Shown piece after piece: positions 52,306 to 61,920 of a stretch of DNA of 64,000 nt. The stretch spans positions 310,001-374,000 of the forward strand of contig NZ_VTUZ01000002.1 in assembly GCF_008369935.1 (NCBI RefSeq). Reading direction: 5' to 3'. The position numbers and the translations under genes are program-made. Each line of letters opens with the position of its first letter. Position 1 is the stretch's first letter. This DNA comes from Paraburkholderia panacisoli (GTDB taxonomy: Bacteria > Pseudomonadota > Gammaproteobacteria > Burkholderiales > Burkholderiaceae). The notes under the pieces were generated by a model that ran no database searches, had not been told where the DNA came from, and saw nothing but the letters and a program-made list of their open reading frames with translations.

Positions 52306-53109
52306 TCAGACTTCGTCGGCGCGAAACGCATCGCGCAACCAGACGAGCCGGCCGCCGTCGAACGCAATCACGTCGAAACGGCACGCGGGCTGATCCCCCG
52401 AAGCGCCACTGCGAGTTGCCAGATAGTGCTGTGCCGCGCGCACGATGCGCTGCTTCTTTTGCCAACCGATGCTCGCCGCCGCGCCGCCGTAGCGACGCTG
52501 CGCGCGTGCACGGACTTCGACGAACACCAGCGCGCCGTCGCGCTCGCGCATCACGAGGTCAATCTCGCCGCCCCGGCACGACACGTTATGCGCGACGAAG
52601 TGCAAACGTTGGCGCTGGAGAAACTCGCGCGCACGCAACTCGAAAGCCGCGCCGACGAGTTTGGACCCGGCGGGTCGGGAAAAGTTGTGGGGTGGAGCGG
52701 CGCGCTTTATTGGCGTAGTTCTGGGTGTCGTACCCGGCGCTGTCTCCAATGTAGCTCTCGGCGCACTCGTCGACGCTATCCGTCGCGGGGTGATTATCGG
52801 CGCCGTCTGCTGCGCAATCCCACGTGCCGTTCTCGGCGTCGTCCGCAGCGCAATCCCATCTGCCGTTCCCGGCGTTGTCCGCAGCGACGTCTGCGGCGTG
52901 GTTCCCGGTTCACACTTCCGCGCTGCCCTCCACTCAGGTTCTATTGGTGCCGTCCCCTGCACCGTCTCAATCGCACTCCGCGGCGCGGTCGTCTGCGCTG
53001 TCTTCGGCGCAGCTGTTATTAGCGTCGCCCCCGCTGCAATCCCCGTCTCGCAGCGGCACACTCCCGCCGTCTCACCGCCGCCCGGCCTGCGCAACCCCGC
53101 GTGGCACAA
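52306..53109 (-). CDS. YraN/UPF0102 endonuclease-like protein with expanded N-terminal linker
   Basis: A 267-residue protein. The C-terminal 115 residues are a standard YraN domain: [39 protein letters not shown] (the D-x18-E-V-R pattern of a PD-(D/E)XK-like fold), [11 protein letters not shown] and [11 protein letters not shown]. YraN proteins are usually near 120-145 residues. Here about 130 extra residues of Thr/Pro/Ala-rich degenerate repeats ([36 protein letters not shown]) lie before it. I chose TTG 53109 because GGAGG precedes it by 6 bases; the start of rsmI is only 38 bases away on the other strand. The role of YraN is unclear. Confidence 0.8.
   Translation of the reverse strand: MCHAGLRRPGGGETAGVCRCETGIAAGATLITAAPKTAQTTAPRSAIETVQGTAPIEPEWRAARKCEPGTTPQTSLRTTPGTADGIALRTTPRTARGIAQQTAPIITPRRIASTSAPRATLETAPGTTPRTTPIKRAAPPHNFSRPAGSKLVGAAFELRAREFLQRQRLHFVAHNVSCRGGEIDLVMRERDGALVFVEVRARAQRRYGGAAASIGWQKKQRIVRAAQHYLATRSGASGDQPACRFDVIAFDGGRLVWLRDAFRADEV
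52690..53060. repeat. Degenerate repeats encoding the YraN linker
   Basis: Imperfect copies of a motif around CCGTTCYCGGCGTYGTCCGCAG occur here, best seen at about 52828-52850 and 52863-52885, with weaker copies on both sides. They encode Thr/Pro/Ala-rich residues in the YraN N-terminal region and lie in frame with it. Confidence 0.6.
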
Positions 53110-53146
53110 TGGCGGCCTCCTTCCGTCTGTTTGCGTCTTCTGCCTC

Positions 53147-54025
53147 ATGACTCCTCTCTCCGAACTTGCGCAAGGGCAGCAGTACCCCACCGCCGCGCTC
53201 TATGTGGTGGCCACGCCGATCGGCAATATCGCCGACGTGACGTTGCGCGCGTTGCATGTGCTCGGACTCGTGGACCGCATCGCCGCCGAGGACACCCGCA
53301 ACACCGGTCAATTGCTGGCGCGCTATGGCATCTCGAAACCGCTCGTCGCCGTGCATCAGCACAATGAGCGAGTCGCGGCGCTGCGCCTGATCGAGCATCT
53401 GCAGGCAGGCGAGCGCGTGGCCTACGTGTCCGATGCGGGCACGCCCGGCATCTCCGACCCCGGCGCAAAGCTCGTCGACGCCGTCCGCGAAGCCGGTTTT
53501 CCGGTCATCCCGCTGCCCGGTGCGAGCGCGCTCGCGACTGCGCTGAGTGCGGCCGGCGACTGGGTCGCGACGTTCTCCTTCCTCGGCTTTTTGCCGCCGA
53601 AGGCAAAGGCCCGCGCCGCCACGTTGCAGTCGCTCGCCAAACATCCGCACGCGATGGTGTTTTACGAAGCGCCGCACCGCATCGTCGAAACGGTGCAGGC
53701 GCTGGCCGACGCGTTCGACGGCGAGCGCAAGCTGCTGATCGCACGGGAATTGACGAAGTTACATGAAGCGCTGCATCGCGGCACCCTGGCCGAAGGGCCA
53801 ACGTGGCTCGCCGCCGATCCGAACCGGCAGCGCGGTGAGTTCGTGCTGGTGGTGGAAGGCGCGTCGACGGAAGCCGCCGGCGAACAGGATCACGACGCGT
53901 TGCTGCGCATCCTGCTGGAAGAGTTGACGGTGAGCAGCGCGGCGAAAGTGGCGGCGGCTATCACCGGCGCGTCGCGCAATGCGTTGTACACGCGCGCGTT
54001 GGCGCTGAAGGCGGACGAAGAATAA
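53147..54025 (+). CDS. rsmI: 16S rRNA 2'-O-methyltransferase RsmI
   Basis: A 292-residue SAM-dependent methyltransferase that modifies C1402 of 16S rRNA. The family motifs [64 protein letters not shown] and [11 protein letters not shown] are all in place, and the C-terminal wHTH-like part ([23 protein letters not shown]) is present. The longer reading to 52661 overlaps the repeat region of yraN on the other strand and is rejected. It is divergent from yraN with about 40 bases between starts, so the two share a very short promoter region. Confidence 0.95.
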   Translation: MTPLSELAQGQQYPTAALYVVATPIGNIADVTLRALHVLGLVDRIAAEDTRNTGQLLARYGISKPLVAVHQHNERVAALRLIEHLQAGERVAYVSDAGTPGISDPGAKLVDAVREAGFPVIPLPGASALATALSAAGDWVATFSFLGFLPPKAKARAATLQSLAKHPHAMVFYEAPHRIVETVQALADAFDGERKLLIARELTKLHEALHRGTLAEGPTWLAADPNRQRGEFVLVVEGASTEAAGEQDHDALLRILLEELTVSSAAKVAAAITGASRNALYTRALALKADEE

Positions 54026-54042
54026 AACAGAGGGATAAAAGA

Positions 54043-54082
54043 AAGGGCCGCGGCAGTTTCGACTGCGCGGCCCTTCGTTTTT
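54043..54082 (+). terminator. Terminator after rsmI
   Basis: AAGGGCCGC and GCGGCCCTT pair, extended by GCAGT/ACTGC around TTCG, followed by CGTTTTT. This is a strong intrinsic terminator just downstream of the rsmI stop. Confidence 0.88.
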
Positions 54083-54161
54083 CTGCAGACACGGCATGCG
54101 TGATCGCCGTGCCGCGCGGCGCCACCAGCGCGCCCTAAGCGGCGCACCGGCTGCCACTACA

Positions 54162-54764
54162 TCATTTCTCGGCGCTCGAACCCGAGTTGGACGCCAGCGT
54201 TTCGTTCATCTCGGCGCGTGCTTCCTGCTGCGTCAGACCGTCGATCTGGACCCGCGCCGTCCCGATATGGCGCATGTCGAGCGCAGTGGCGGCCGCCGCC
54301 GACAGGTCGATCACGCGACCGCGAGCGTACGGACCACGGTCGTTGATACGTACGACGATCGAGCGCGAGGTGGCCGGATTGGTCACGCGCACATACGAGC
54401 CGAGCGGCAGCGTACGATGCGCGGCCGTCAGCGCGTGCATGTCATAACGCTCGCCGTTAGCGGTACGGCGGCCATGAAAGAAACGACCGTACCACGATGC
54501 GCGACCCGTCTGATGAAAGTCCGACACATCCGTGCCGTCGTCCGTCAGAGGCTTGGCGTCGGCCAACGGAGTGCCTTGCGCGGTCGGCTCTGATGCCGGC
54601 GCGCTACCGTAGGATTGCGGTCCGAAAGAGCCCGTCTGCGCTGTTTTCGTGCTACGCGGCACGTCGTTTGCAGACGTGTCGCTGGCGCCCGGAGGCGTGG
54701 CGCAACCGGCCAGCACAAAAAAGGCAAAAAGAGTCCCCAGACTGCGGGATAACCGAGTTTTCAT
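54162..54764 (-). CDS. rlpA: RlpA-type septal lipoprotein
   Basis: A 200-residue lipoprotein of the rare lipoprotein A family. The signal peptide leads to the lipobox VLAGC near residue 20. The RlpA double-psi barrel domain covers about residues 85-175 (GRASWYGRFFHGRRTANGERYDMHALTAAHRTLPLGS, VVRINDRGPYARGRVIDLS), which keeps the catalytic-type His/Asp residues of lytic transglycosylases that cut naked glycan strands. The C-terminal SPOR domain found in longer RlpA proteins is absent. The ATG at 54764 places the signal peptide properly. It faces rsmI with convergent ends. Confidence 0.9.
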   Translation of the reverse strand: MKTRLSRSLGTLFAFFVLAGCATPPGASDTSANDVPRSTKTAQTGSFGPQSYGSAPASEPTAQGTPLADAKPLTDDGTDVSDFHQTGRASWYGRFFHGRRTANGERYDMHALTAAHRTLPLGSYVRVTNPATSRSIVVRINDRGPYARGRVIDLSAAAATALDMRHIGTARVQIDGLTQQEARAEMNETLASNSGSSAEK

Positions 54765-55398
54765 AAGACGTGCAATCAAATTGTCGAGCCGCATCACGCG
54801 AATTTGAGCGTGTTGCCTGCGACTCCGGCGGCAATGGGCGACAACGCGCCGCGCAAAAAAGCGCAGTACGTCAAAGCCCGGATGCGACTCACTCAGCCGC
54901 TACCGCACGGTTAATTTTCACGTCTGGCGCAACCTGTCCCCGGCAGCCTGACCAGACCCCACATGCCGCCATCGAACGTGGCAAACACGTTCTTGCGCGC
55001 GCAACTCAGCGCGCAGGAACGGCGGCGTAGGCCCCACCCAGCGTCACGGCAGTTAAGTCCGTTGCAGGCGCGCGGCGCCTGGCTGGGCAAGACGTGTGCA
55101 TCGAACGTATCGATGCTTGATGGCCGTCGACAAACGCGACAGCCCATACTTGAATGGCGATCCGCGGACCCATTTTTGATGGGGACGCATCGCCGTGTGA
55201 CATCACAGTTTCCTGTGCATGGGGTCCATTATACCTAAAACAAAATTTTGAGATGGCAAGCACCTGAAAACCTTGATCAATTTTCACGTTCGCCGCAAAA
55301 ATAGGCAGACAAATGCCCGCTGCGGCGGGCGTCCAAGCCTCGGTGACGAGCGGCGCGAGGCCGGTACAATCAACGTTTTTCCAGCGGCGCCGTCATCC
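54765..55398. other. Divergent intergenic region, no gene seen
   Basis: This 630-base gap lies between divergent rlpA and the metallo-hydrolase gene. The stretch at about 55200-55300 is AT-rich and may hold a promoter. I see no RNA gene. In-frame sequence upstream of the hydrolase is open from 55273 but has no ribosome binding site. Confidence 0.45.
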
Positions 55399-56043
55399 AT
55401 GAAAGTCACTTTGATCCCCGTCACGCCGTTCCAACAGAACAGCTCGCTGCTCGTTTGCGAGGCGACCGGGCGCGCGGCCGTCGTCGATCCCGGCGGCGAC
55501 CTCGATCTCATCCAGGGCGAAATCGCGCGCCAGAAAGTGACGGTCGAAAAAGTCTTCCTGACTCATGGCCACATCGATCATTGCGCTGGTGCGAAGACGC
55601 TGGCCACGCACTATGGCGTGCCGATCGAGGGCCCCCATCCCGACGAGCGCTTCTGGCTCGACAAGCTGCCGGATCAAAGCACGCGCTTCGGCTTCCCCGC
55701 CGCCGACGCCTTCGAGCCGGACCGCTGGCTGCAGGACGGCGACACCGTGCACTTCGGCGACGAAACACTAGAGGTTTATCACTGCCCTGGGCACACGCCC
55801 GGTCACGTGGTGTTTTTCAGCCGCGCGCACCGGCTCGCGCTGGTGGGCGACGTGCTGTTTGCCGGCTCGATCGGCCGCACGGATTTTCCGCGCGGCAATC
55901 ACGCGGACCTGGTGCGCTCGATTCGCGAAAAGCTCTGGCCTCTCGGCGACGACGTCACCTTCGTGCCGGGCCACGGTCCCACCTCGACGTTCGGCGCGGA
56001 ACGCCGTACCAATCCCTATGTCGCCGACGGGGTACAAGCATGA
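55399..56043 (+). CDS. Metallo-beta-lactamase-fold hydrolase, glyoxalase II-like
   Basis: A 214-residue metal-dependent hydrolase. The zinc-ligand motif [10 protein letters not shown] is near residues 56-65, further ligands are in [12 protein letters not shown] and [18 protein letters not shown], and the final His in [12 protein letters not shown]. This pattern matches the YcbL/GloB-like small thioesterases that hydrolyse S-lactoylglutathione-type thioesters. The protein is shorter than classical glyoxalase II. The stop overlaps the next gene's start by four bases (ATGA), so the two are translated together. The role of the pair is not known. Confidence 0.88.
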   Translation: MKVTLIPVTPFQQNSSLLVCEATGRAAVVDPGGDLDLIQGEIARQKVTVEKVFLTHGHIDHCAGAKTLATHYGVPIEGPHPDERFWLDKLPDQSTRFGFPAADAFEPDRWLQDGDTVHFGDETLEVYHCPGHTPGHVVFFSRAHRLALVGDVLFAGSIGRTDFPRGNHADLVRSIREKLWPLGDDVTFVPGHGPTSTFGAERRTNPYVADGVQA

Positions 56044-56669
56044 GCAGCGAAATCTACGTCAGCACCGATGTGGAAGCGGATGGACCGATTCCCGGCCCGC
56101 ATTCCATGCTGAGTTTCGCGTCCGCCGCGTACACGGAAGACAAGCGGCTGATCGCCACGTTCTCCGCCAATCTCGAACTGCTCGACGGCGCCAAGCCGCA
56201 TCCCGTGCAGGAAGCGTGGTGGAAGACCCAGCCCGATGCCTGGGCCGCCTGCCGCAAGGACTTGCAGGGTCCCGAGGCCGCGCTGACGGCCTATGTCGAC
56301 TGGGTCGAGGCGCTGCCGGGCAAGCCGGTGTTCGTTGCGATGCCGGCCGGCTTCGACTTCACCTATATGTTCTGGTACATGATGCGCTTTGTCGGCCGTT
56401 GCCCGTTTTCCTGGTCGGCGCTCGATATCAAGACGCTGGCTTTCGCGATGACGGGCCTGCCGTACCGCAAGAACATCAAGCCGCGCTTTCCGAAGCACTG
56501 GTTCGACGATCACCCGCACACGCACGTCGCGCTGGACGACGCGATCGAACAGGGCACGCTTTTCTGCAACATGCTCAAGGAGTTGCGCGCGAGTCAGGCG
56601 GCCCTGCTCGTGGCCGCCAAAGAAGGGGACGACTCAGGACAAAACACCACCGAGGAACCAGCAAATTAG
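56040..56669 (+). CDS. DnaQ-like 3'-5' exonuclease-fold protein
   Basis: A 209-residue protein with an RNase-H-like exonuclease fold. The first acidic site is in [14 protein letters not shown] (usual D-x-E), the second region in [14 protein letters not shown] with Asp, and the third in [11 protein letters not shown], the H-x4-D end typical of DEDDh exonucleases. These are the residues that bind the two catalytic metals, so enzymatic activity is plausible. The substrate, DNA or RNA, is not clear. It overlaps the upstream hydrolase gene, and lies 56 bases before an Lrp regulator in the same direction. Confidence 0.82.
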   Translation: MSSEIYVSTDVEADGPIPGPHSMLSFASAAYTEDKRLIATFSANLELLDGAKPHPVQEAWWKTQPDAWAACRKDLQGPEAALTAYVDWVEALPGKPVFVAMPAGFDFTYMFWYMMRFVGRCPFSWSALDIKTLAFAMTGLPYRKNIKPRFPKHWFDDHPHTHVALDDAIEQGTLFCNMLKELRASQAALLVAAKEGDDSGQNTTEEPAN

Positions 56670-56725
56670 GCGATCTCCCTCGCGTAAGCCGTTTTACATT
56701 GCGTTTCGTTTTCGCGCCCTCTACC

Positions 56726-57217
56726 ATGCGTGATACGGCGACGCAAACGGAGGCGCAGTTGACACTCGATACGTTCTCACAAAAGATCCTGCGCCTGCTG
56801 CAGCTGGACGCACGCCGCTCCGTGCAAGAGATTTCCGATCAGGTCGGTCTGTCGAGCACGCCATGCTGGCGGCGCATCAAGGACATGGAGCAATCCGGGG
56901 TGATCCAGCGCTACACGGCGCTGCTCGATCGGGAAAAGCTCGGGCTGCACGTGTGTGCGCTCGCGCATATCCACCTGACGCGCCACACCGAGGGAGGCGT
57001 CGAGCAGTTCGAGCGGGAAATCGCCACCTGCCCCGAAGTCACCGAGTGCTACAGCACGACCGGCGAATCCGATTACATCCTCAAGATCGTCGCGCCCGAC
57101 ATCAAGGCGTACGACAGCTTCCTGCACGAACGCATCTTCAAGATTCCGGCCGTCGCGCAGGTGCGCACGAGCGTCGTGCTGCGCGAAATCAAATTCGATA
57201 CGCAATTGCCGCTGTGA
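56726..57217 (+). CDS. Lrp/AsnC-family transcriptional regulator
   Basis: A 163-residue regulator. The N-terminal helix-turn-helix (QKILRLLQLDARRSVQEISDQVGLSSTPCWRRIKDMEQSGVI in parts, residues about 20-62) and the C-terminal RAM ligand-binding domain (CPEVTECYSTTGESDYILKIVAPDIKAYDSFL) are both complete. Such proteins respond to amino acids and form dimers or octamers. The ATG at 56726 gives the normal length. It follows the hydrolase-exonuclease pair and may share its transcript; its target genes are unknown. Confidence 0.92.
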   Translation: MRDTATQTEAQLTLDTFSQKILRLLQLDARRSVQEISDQVGLSSTPCWRRIKDMEQSGVIQRYTALLDREKLGLHVCALAHIHLTRHTEGGVEQFEREIATCPEVTECYSTTGESDYILKIVAPDIKAYDSFLHERIFKIPAVAQVRTSVVLREIKFDTQLPL

Positions 57218-57283
57218 TGGGTTGAGCGGGACAAGCTGGCGTGCTGGTCTGCGGCGTGGCCGTGTGCTCAATAGGAGCGCAAA

Positions 57284-58537
57284 TCAGGCCGCGCCGTGCG
57301 GTTCAGCGGCTTTGACGCGAGCGCTTGCCGTGCCGCCTTGCGGCGGTGCCGCTGCGCCGCTGCCGGTTTCGGCCGTGGACGTATCCACTTCCCGCAGCAC
57401 CTCCACCTTGCGGGCACCCAGGCGGCGCTTGAGTGCTTCCAGATCGATATGCGCAGGCATCGGCGCGCTGCCGCTGTCGTGACCACCGGAAGGCGCCGCC
57501 GGCAACACCATCTGCACGTCGAGCCCGGTGCTCAGGTAGTGAATGTTGACCGCCGTGGCTTTCATCCCGCTGCCCGCCAACGTCGCGTTGACCTCGTCGA
57601 CCACCCGTTCCCGGCTCGGCAGACCGACCGGCGGGTGTGCCACCGCATCGTTCTCGGGATCGACGTGGATCAGCGCGTCGAGGACGCGGCTGTCGCTCAA
57701 GACACGTAGCCGCGCCGACTCGGCAATGTAATGCCCCTCCGACACGGAGATCAATGGATCGACCAGGATGTGAGCGTCGACAAGCGCAAAGTCGCCCATC
57801 TTGCGCGTGCGCAATTCATGCACGTCCCGGACGCCGTGCGTCGCAAGCAGCAGCGCGCGCACGTCGGCGGTAGCGGCTTGGTCGAGCGCGCGGTCGGACA
57901 GGTCCTGCAGCGCGTCCCAGCCGAACATCCAGCCCATGCGCGCCACCATGAAACCGACGATCGCCGCGGCGATAGGATCAAGCAGACGCACGCCGGCAAG
58001 ACTGCCCACCACGCCGATCGCGACCACCAATGACGACGCCGCATCAGACCGCGCATGCCACGCGTTCGCAATCAGCATGGCGGAGCGCACACGCTGCGCT
58101 TCACGCAGCATGTAGCGAAACAGGCCTTCTTTGGAAATCAATACCAGTACGGCAACGGCGAGCGCACTGGTGTGGACGGCGGGAATGCTTTGCAAATTGG
58201 CGAGCCGGGTTCCGGCGCGCCATAACATTCCGACGCCAACTGCAATTAGCAATGCGCCCAGAAATAATGAAGCAACCGTTTCATAACGGCTATGTCCGTA
58301 ATTGTGATCCGCATCGGGCTTCGCGCCGCTGTGCCGATTGGCAATCAGCACGACAAAATCGGAAATTAGATCCGCAAGCGAATGGATACCGTCTGCAAAA
58401 AGTGCTTGTGAATGGGCAAACACGCCGACGACGATTTGCAGCGTCATCAACACGGTATTGAGAACGATGCTCACAAACGTGCTTTTGCGCGCGACGCGAT
58501 GTTTCTCGACGGATTGGGCTGCGGCGGCGGTAGGCAT
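57284..58537 (-). CDS. Cation diffusion facilitator transporter
   Basis: A 417-residue CDF-family metal/H+ antiporter. Six hydrophobic segments occupy about residues 20-220. The metal-site motifs are HSLAD in ADGIHSLADLISD (helix 2) and HARSDAASS (helix 5), plus the typical PDADHNYGHSRYETVA loop. A cytoplasmic ferredoxin-like domain follows (about 225-300). The final 110 residues carry an extra domain-like stretch and an Ala/Pro/Gly-rich end, longer than the common form of about 300 residues. Substrates in the family are Zn2+, Co2+, Fe2+ or Mn2+; the D/H pattern does not settle which. Confidence 0.9.
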   Translation of the reverse strand: MPTAAAAQSVEKHRVARKSTFVSIVLNTVLMTLQIVVGVFAHSQALFADGIHSLADLISDFVVLIANRHSGAKPDADHNYGHSRYETVASLFLGALLIAVGVGMLWRAGTRLANLQSIPAVHTSALAVAVLVLISKEGLFRYMLREAQRVRSAMLIANAWHARSDAASSLVVAIGVVGSLAGVRLLDPIAAAIVGFMVARMGWMFGWDALQDLSDRALDQAATADVRALLLATHGVRDVHELRTRKMGDFALVDAHILVDPLISVSEGHYIAESARLRVLSDSRVLDALIHVDPENDAVAHPPVGLPSRERVVDEVNATLAGSGMKATAVNIHYLSTGLDVQMVLPAAPSGGHDSGSAPMPAHIDLEALKRRLGARKVEVLREVDTSTAETGSGAAAPPQGGTASARVKAAEPHGAA

Positions 58538-58699
58538 CTCAGAATCGGGATCAAAAGTTCAATCCTCATATTCTACTCGGCAGACTTCAGGGCAAGCTGC
58601 GGAGATACCAAAAAAATCCTTTTAAATCAGCTGGTTATCTAAACGAAAAGCATTCGTGTTTCAACTACACGAAGCGCATACGACACCAGCGCCGGGAAA

Positions 58700-58735
58700 A
58701 CAAAAAACCGCGCCCTTGAACGGTACGCGGTTTCC
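58700..58735 (-). terminator. Terminator after the H-NS-like gene
   Basis: AAACCGCG and CGCGGTTT form an 8-bp stem with a 13-base loop; on the minus strand a run of T follows. It lies about 90 bases after the stop of the H-NS-like gene. Confidence 0.82.
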
Positions 58736-58824
58736 GTTTGCTACGGCAGTGCGCCACAAGCGCAGCCGCGTAATGCAATTCGTATGACTTGCGAGCCGCA
58801 AGCGTAAGCGGCTGGCCGCAGGTA

Positions 58825-59127
58825 TTACTTCTGGATCAGGAATTTTTCGCGGTCGAGACCGGCGATCCAGCGCGGCGGCTTGCCACGGCCCGACCACGTG
58901 CTGCCGCTATCCGGGTCACGATACTTCGGCGCAACGCCGGCGCGCGGACGAGCGGCTTTCACGCCCTTGGCTGCGCGGCCACCGCCGAGTTCAGTGAGCG
59001 AGATGCCGTAGTCGGCCATTTTCTGCTTGATTTCATTCAATACTTCTGCGTATTCCCGCGACTTCGCTTCTTCGATCTGCTTTTCGAGCTTCTCGCGCTG
59101 CGCGAGTAGTTCCTTGTAGGAAGACAT
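58825..59127 (-). CDS. H-NS-family nucleoid protein, short Burkholderia type
   Basis: A 100-residue H-NS homologue. Residues 1-45 form a coiled-coil dimerisation helix (LLAQREKLEKQIEEAKSREYAEVLNEI) and residues 60-100 the DNA-binding domain (KYRDPDSGSTWSGRGKPPRWIAG), with the GRG-type hook. The protein would bind AT-rich DNA and repress foreign genes. Several paralogues per genome are usual in Burkholderiaceae. Its own upstream region is notably AT-rich, so autoregulation is plausible. Preceded by AGGGAACC and a good ATG. Confidence 0.93.
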   Translation of the reverse strand: MSSYKELLAQREKLEKQIEEAKSREYAEVLNEIKQKMADYGISLTELGGGRAAKGVKAARPRAGVAPKYRDPDSGSTWSGRGKPPRWIAGLDREKFLIQK

Positions 59128-59521
59128 AGGTTCCCTTATGGTTTGGATTAAATGACTGCCGGTCTGAAGCCGACTTGCCCTTTGAAGGTGATCATGCCTC
59201 GGAATTTGATGGCGAGATTAACACAAAATAGAAAGACCGCAAAAGCACTGGCGAAAAATTAATTCGATTCCGTTTCAAAAACTTTCCCACCGGAACTGAG
59301 TTCCGCGACTCCCTTTCAATTAGCTAATTTCGTATTTCGCTGAAAAGCGGGATCGGCGTAGCATTTATAGAATTAATTATCAAAAAATGAAATTTTAGAT
59401 AGCAATCCCGCATAAACATTTCACGCCATGAAAGCTTGAACCGGAACCCGCTGGGACGTATTGAGCCGCATGCGCCGAGCTGCTATTGGCACATGAGTGC
59501 TTCCCCAAATACCGGTAAAAG
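59128..59521. promoter_or_regulatory. AT-rich leader region of the H-NS-like gene
   Basis: About 390 bases without a gene. Between 59210 and 59410 the sequence is far richer in A/T than its surroundings (runs such as GAAAAATTAATTCG and TATAGAATTAATTATC). H-NS proteins bind such tracts, so this is a likely promoter and autoregulatory site. The exact promoter elements cannot be fixed. Confidence 0.5.
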
Positions 59522-60211
59522 CTAATTGGTGTGCCGTTGCATGCAAACTTCAAGCGCACTATGCAAGGATTCGATGTCGGGCTTGGCGCCATCGAAGGCG
59601 AACCGGTTGCGCACGCCATCCAGTTTCAGGTCCGCGCCATAGCGGTCGATGCCGAGCAGTTGAAATCCGCCAGCGTTGACGCGAGAACGGCTGAATTCTT
59701 CAATGAGCGCATTCTCTTCATCGAAACTGAGCGGCGCTAACGGATCGAGTTCCGCGCCGCCCAGCCATCCCATTGCCCCGAAGCCGCCGATATACCGCAA
59801 CCGTTCGAGCCGCATGGTCCAGAACGTGAAGTCGCCGAGAACGAGGTAGCGCTCCGCATCCGGGTGATAACGCAAGTAGCGCCGCACGACTTCCGGCGTC
59901 GGGTCGACCGGTTCAAACGCGCCCAGCAGCGTGACACGTTGGCCGCTCAGCACGTCACCGTCCGGTGCGTCGACCACCAGAAAACCTGCGCGCGGGTCGG
60001 CGTGCAGGTTGTGGGTGTGCTCGGCGAGCCGGCTCACCAGAATCGTCGGGCGATGCCGCGGGTCCGGCGCGAACGGCAACATCGACGGATAAGGGAAGCC
60101 TTCCGGCTGGCGCGCGTGCGTGGCGAGCGTGCCGACCGCGGCAGTGTGCAGCAGATGCAGCGGAGCGTGAGCGGGGATGTTCAAGAGCGCATACCTCGAT
60201 GGATGGGCCAT
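59522..60211 (-). CDS. HugZ-like/pyridoxamine-phosphate-oxidase-fold protein
   Basis: A 229-residue split-barrel FMN- or haem-binding protein. The core is in LLHTAAVGTLATH, GFPYPSMLPFAPD, PTILVSRLAEHTHNLHADPRAGFLV, VTLLGAFEPV and FWTMRLERLRYIGGFG, the pattern of the HugZ group. The C-terminal helix region (FDEENALIEEFSRS; DLKLDGVRNRFAFD) resembles the DUF2470 extension of that group. HugZ proteins are associated with haem use in some bacteria, but other members are general flavoproteins. ATG 60211 gives the expected start; the extension to 60259 is Arg/Ala-rich and not credible. It is divergent from the MFS gene. Confidence 0.82.
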   Translation of the reverse strand: MAHPSRYALLNIPAHAPLHLLHTAAVGTLATHARQPEGFPYPSMLPFAPDPRHRPTILVSRLAEHTHNLHADPRAGFLVVDAPDGDVLSGQRVTLLGAFEPVDPTPEVVRRYLRYHPDAERYLVLGDFTFWTMRLERLRYIGGFGAMGWLGGAELDPLAPLSFDEENALIEEFSRSRVNAGGFQLLGIDRYGADLKLDGVRNRFAFDGAKPDIESLHSALEVCMQRHTN

Positions 60212-60345
60212 GAATGGCGAAAAGACGGACCAGGCGAACCGGCCTGCCGCCAGTCGCATTCAAAACGAATAATCATCAGTATCCGGCAGCGGCCTTCCAA
60301 GCATAAGACAGCACGCTTCGCTAGAATCGAAAATCCGCTTTAGAT

Positions 60346-61596
60346 GTGCTTTCTCACGCGGCAGCCCTCCCCGAGATCTCAGTGCCCGACCACCAAACCT
60401 CCGAATTCGCCGTCCTTCCCGCCGCTCATCGCGACCTGTCCGACACCGCGCGGCAGCGGGCCCGCTTCGCCACGATGGCCGTGTTCTTCATCGCGGGCAT
60501 GATGTACGCGTCCTGGGGGGTGCATGTGCCGACGGTGCGCGACCGCTTCCAGTTGAACGCGGCGATGCTCTCGTTCGCGCTGCTGGCCGTGGCCGGCGGT
60601 TCGATCGGCGCGATGGCGGCCAATGCTTCGTGGATCGCGCGGGTCGGCACACGCCGCGCCTGCCTGGCGGGCGGCCTCGTGATGGCGGTGTGCGCGGCGC
60701 TGATTCTGGTCGTGCCGGCCTACTGGATGCTGCTGGTCGTGCTGGCCACGTTCGGCGCGGGCTTGGCCACGCTCGACGTTGCAATGAATGCCGAAGCCAG
60801 CGCCGTCGAGAAGGCGCTCGGCAAGCCGATCATGTCGTCGTTGCACGGCATGTTCAGTATCGGCGGGATGTTCGGGGCGGCGGTCGGCGGCGCGTTGCTG
60901 GCGCGCGGGATGGCGCCGGCGCTGCATCTGGCGCTCGCGGCGGCGGCCAGCGCGCTGGTCCTCGTGATGGCCTGCCCGTCCGTCTTGCCGCACGTGCCGC
61001 ACGCCGAACATCCGGACTCCGCCACGCCGCGCGCGAGCCGCTGGCGCTCGCCGGCGCTGTGGGCGCTCGGCACGATCGCGCTGGTCGCGCTGATCGCGGA
61101 AGGCGCTATGTACGACTGGGCCACGGTCTACATGCGCGACGTCGTGCTGGCCTCTCCCGCGCTCGCCAGCGCGGCCTACGCGGCATTTTCGGGTGGCATG
61201 GCAGCGGCGCGTTTTGCCGGCGACGCGGTGCGCGCCCGCTTCGGCGCGCCACAACTCGTGATGATGAGCGCGACGCTCGCCTGCGCGGGCATGGTCGACG
61301 CACTGCTGCTGCCGAATTCGGTCGCCGCGCTCGCGGGCTTCGCGCTGATCGGGCTGGGCCTCGCGAATATGATGCCGGTGCTGTTCGCGGCGGCGGCGAG
61401 CGTGAAGGGCATTCACGCGGCCGAGGGGCTCGCGCACGTTGCTGGGCTGGCGTACTTCGGACTGCTGCTCGGGCCGGTAATTATCGGCGCGGTGACGCAA
61501 CTGACCAATCTGACGATCGGCTTGTCGGTGGTCGCGGTGTGTTCCGCATTGATCGCCGTCGTCGGGCCGAAGGTGCTGCGGCGTTTGAAGATCTGA
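60346..61596 (+). CDS. MFS transporter, YbjJ-like
   Basis: A 416-residue twelve-helix major facilitator protein. Characteristic parts are FFIAGMMYASWGVHVPTVRDRFQLNAAMLSFALLA at the first helices, RVGTRRACLAGGLVM after helix 2, DVAMNAEASAVEKALGKPIMSSLHGMFSIGGMFGAAVGG in the middle, and a late GIHAAEGLAHVAGLAYFGLLLGP. These fit the YbjJ/FucP-like group with undefined substrate. The start is GTG at 60346; a second GTG at 60379 is also possible because the first residues are not membrane-forming. It is not obviously linked to the neighbouring flavoprotein gene. Confidence 0.88.
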   Translation: MLSHAAALPEISVPDHQTSEFAVLPAAHRDLSDTARQRARFATMAVFFIAGMMYASWGVHVPTVRDRFQLNAAMLSFALLAVAGGSIGAMAANASWIARVGTRRACLAGGLVMAVCAALILVVPAYWMLLVVLATFGAGLATLDVAMNAEASAVEKALGKPIMSSLHGMFSIGGMFGAAVGGALLARGMAPALHLALAAAASALVLVMACPSVLPHVPHAEHPDSATPRASRWRSPALWALGTIALVALIAEGAMYDWATVYMRDVVLASPALASAAYAAFSGGMAAARFAGDAVRARFGAPQLVMMSATLACAGMVDALLLPNSVAALAGFALIGLGLANMMPVLFAAAASVKGIHAAEGLAHVAGLAYFGLLLGPVIIGAVTQLTNLTIGLSVVAVCSALIAVVGPKVLRRLKI

Positions 61597-61692
61597 AGCC
61601 GGGGCGTGCGGCGGGTGCGGCGGCCCCCATATGACGCCGAGTGATAATCCGCCGGCTTACGTTACGTTGCGCGCGGGCTTTGCGCCGATGCG

Positions 61693-61920
61693 TTGAGCGA
61701 CACATCACTCGCGCTGAGTGGCGCGGCGAGCGGCAGTGGCAGTCCGCTTGCTCTGGTGACATCGGTCGTGTCTTCGTCGACGGGCGCACTCGGTTCGGCG
61801 ACGGGGGGTGAAACGGGAAGCGGCAGTCGAAGCAGCGATCCGCTTGCGCCGATCACCGGACTGCTGACCACGGCGATGGGCACCTCGACCTGGGGCAGTG
61901 AGTTCCGCCGGGGGGACTAA
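61693..61920 (+). pseudogene. Ser/Gly-rich repeat-protein relic
   Basis: A 75-residue frame (TLG-type start TTG, LALSGAASGSGSPLALV, TGALGSATGGETGSGS, DPLAPITGLLTTAMG) resembles a fragment of the Gly/Ser-rich, collagen-like surface repeat proteins common in Burkholderiaceae. There is no signal peptide, ribosome binding site or conserved end. It is either a relic or an unusual small protein; I favour a relic. Confidence 0.35.

Noticed and set aside
60379..61500. Long minus-strand open frame opposite the MFS gene
   Set aside because: His/Arg/Gln-rich antisense of a clear membrane protein; no ribosome binding site.
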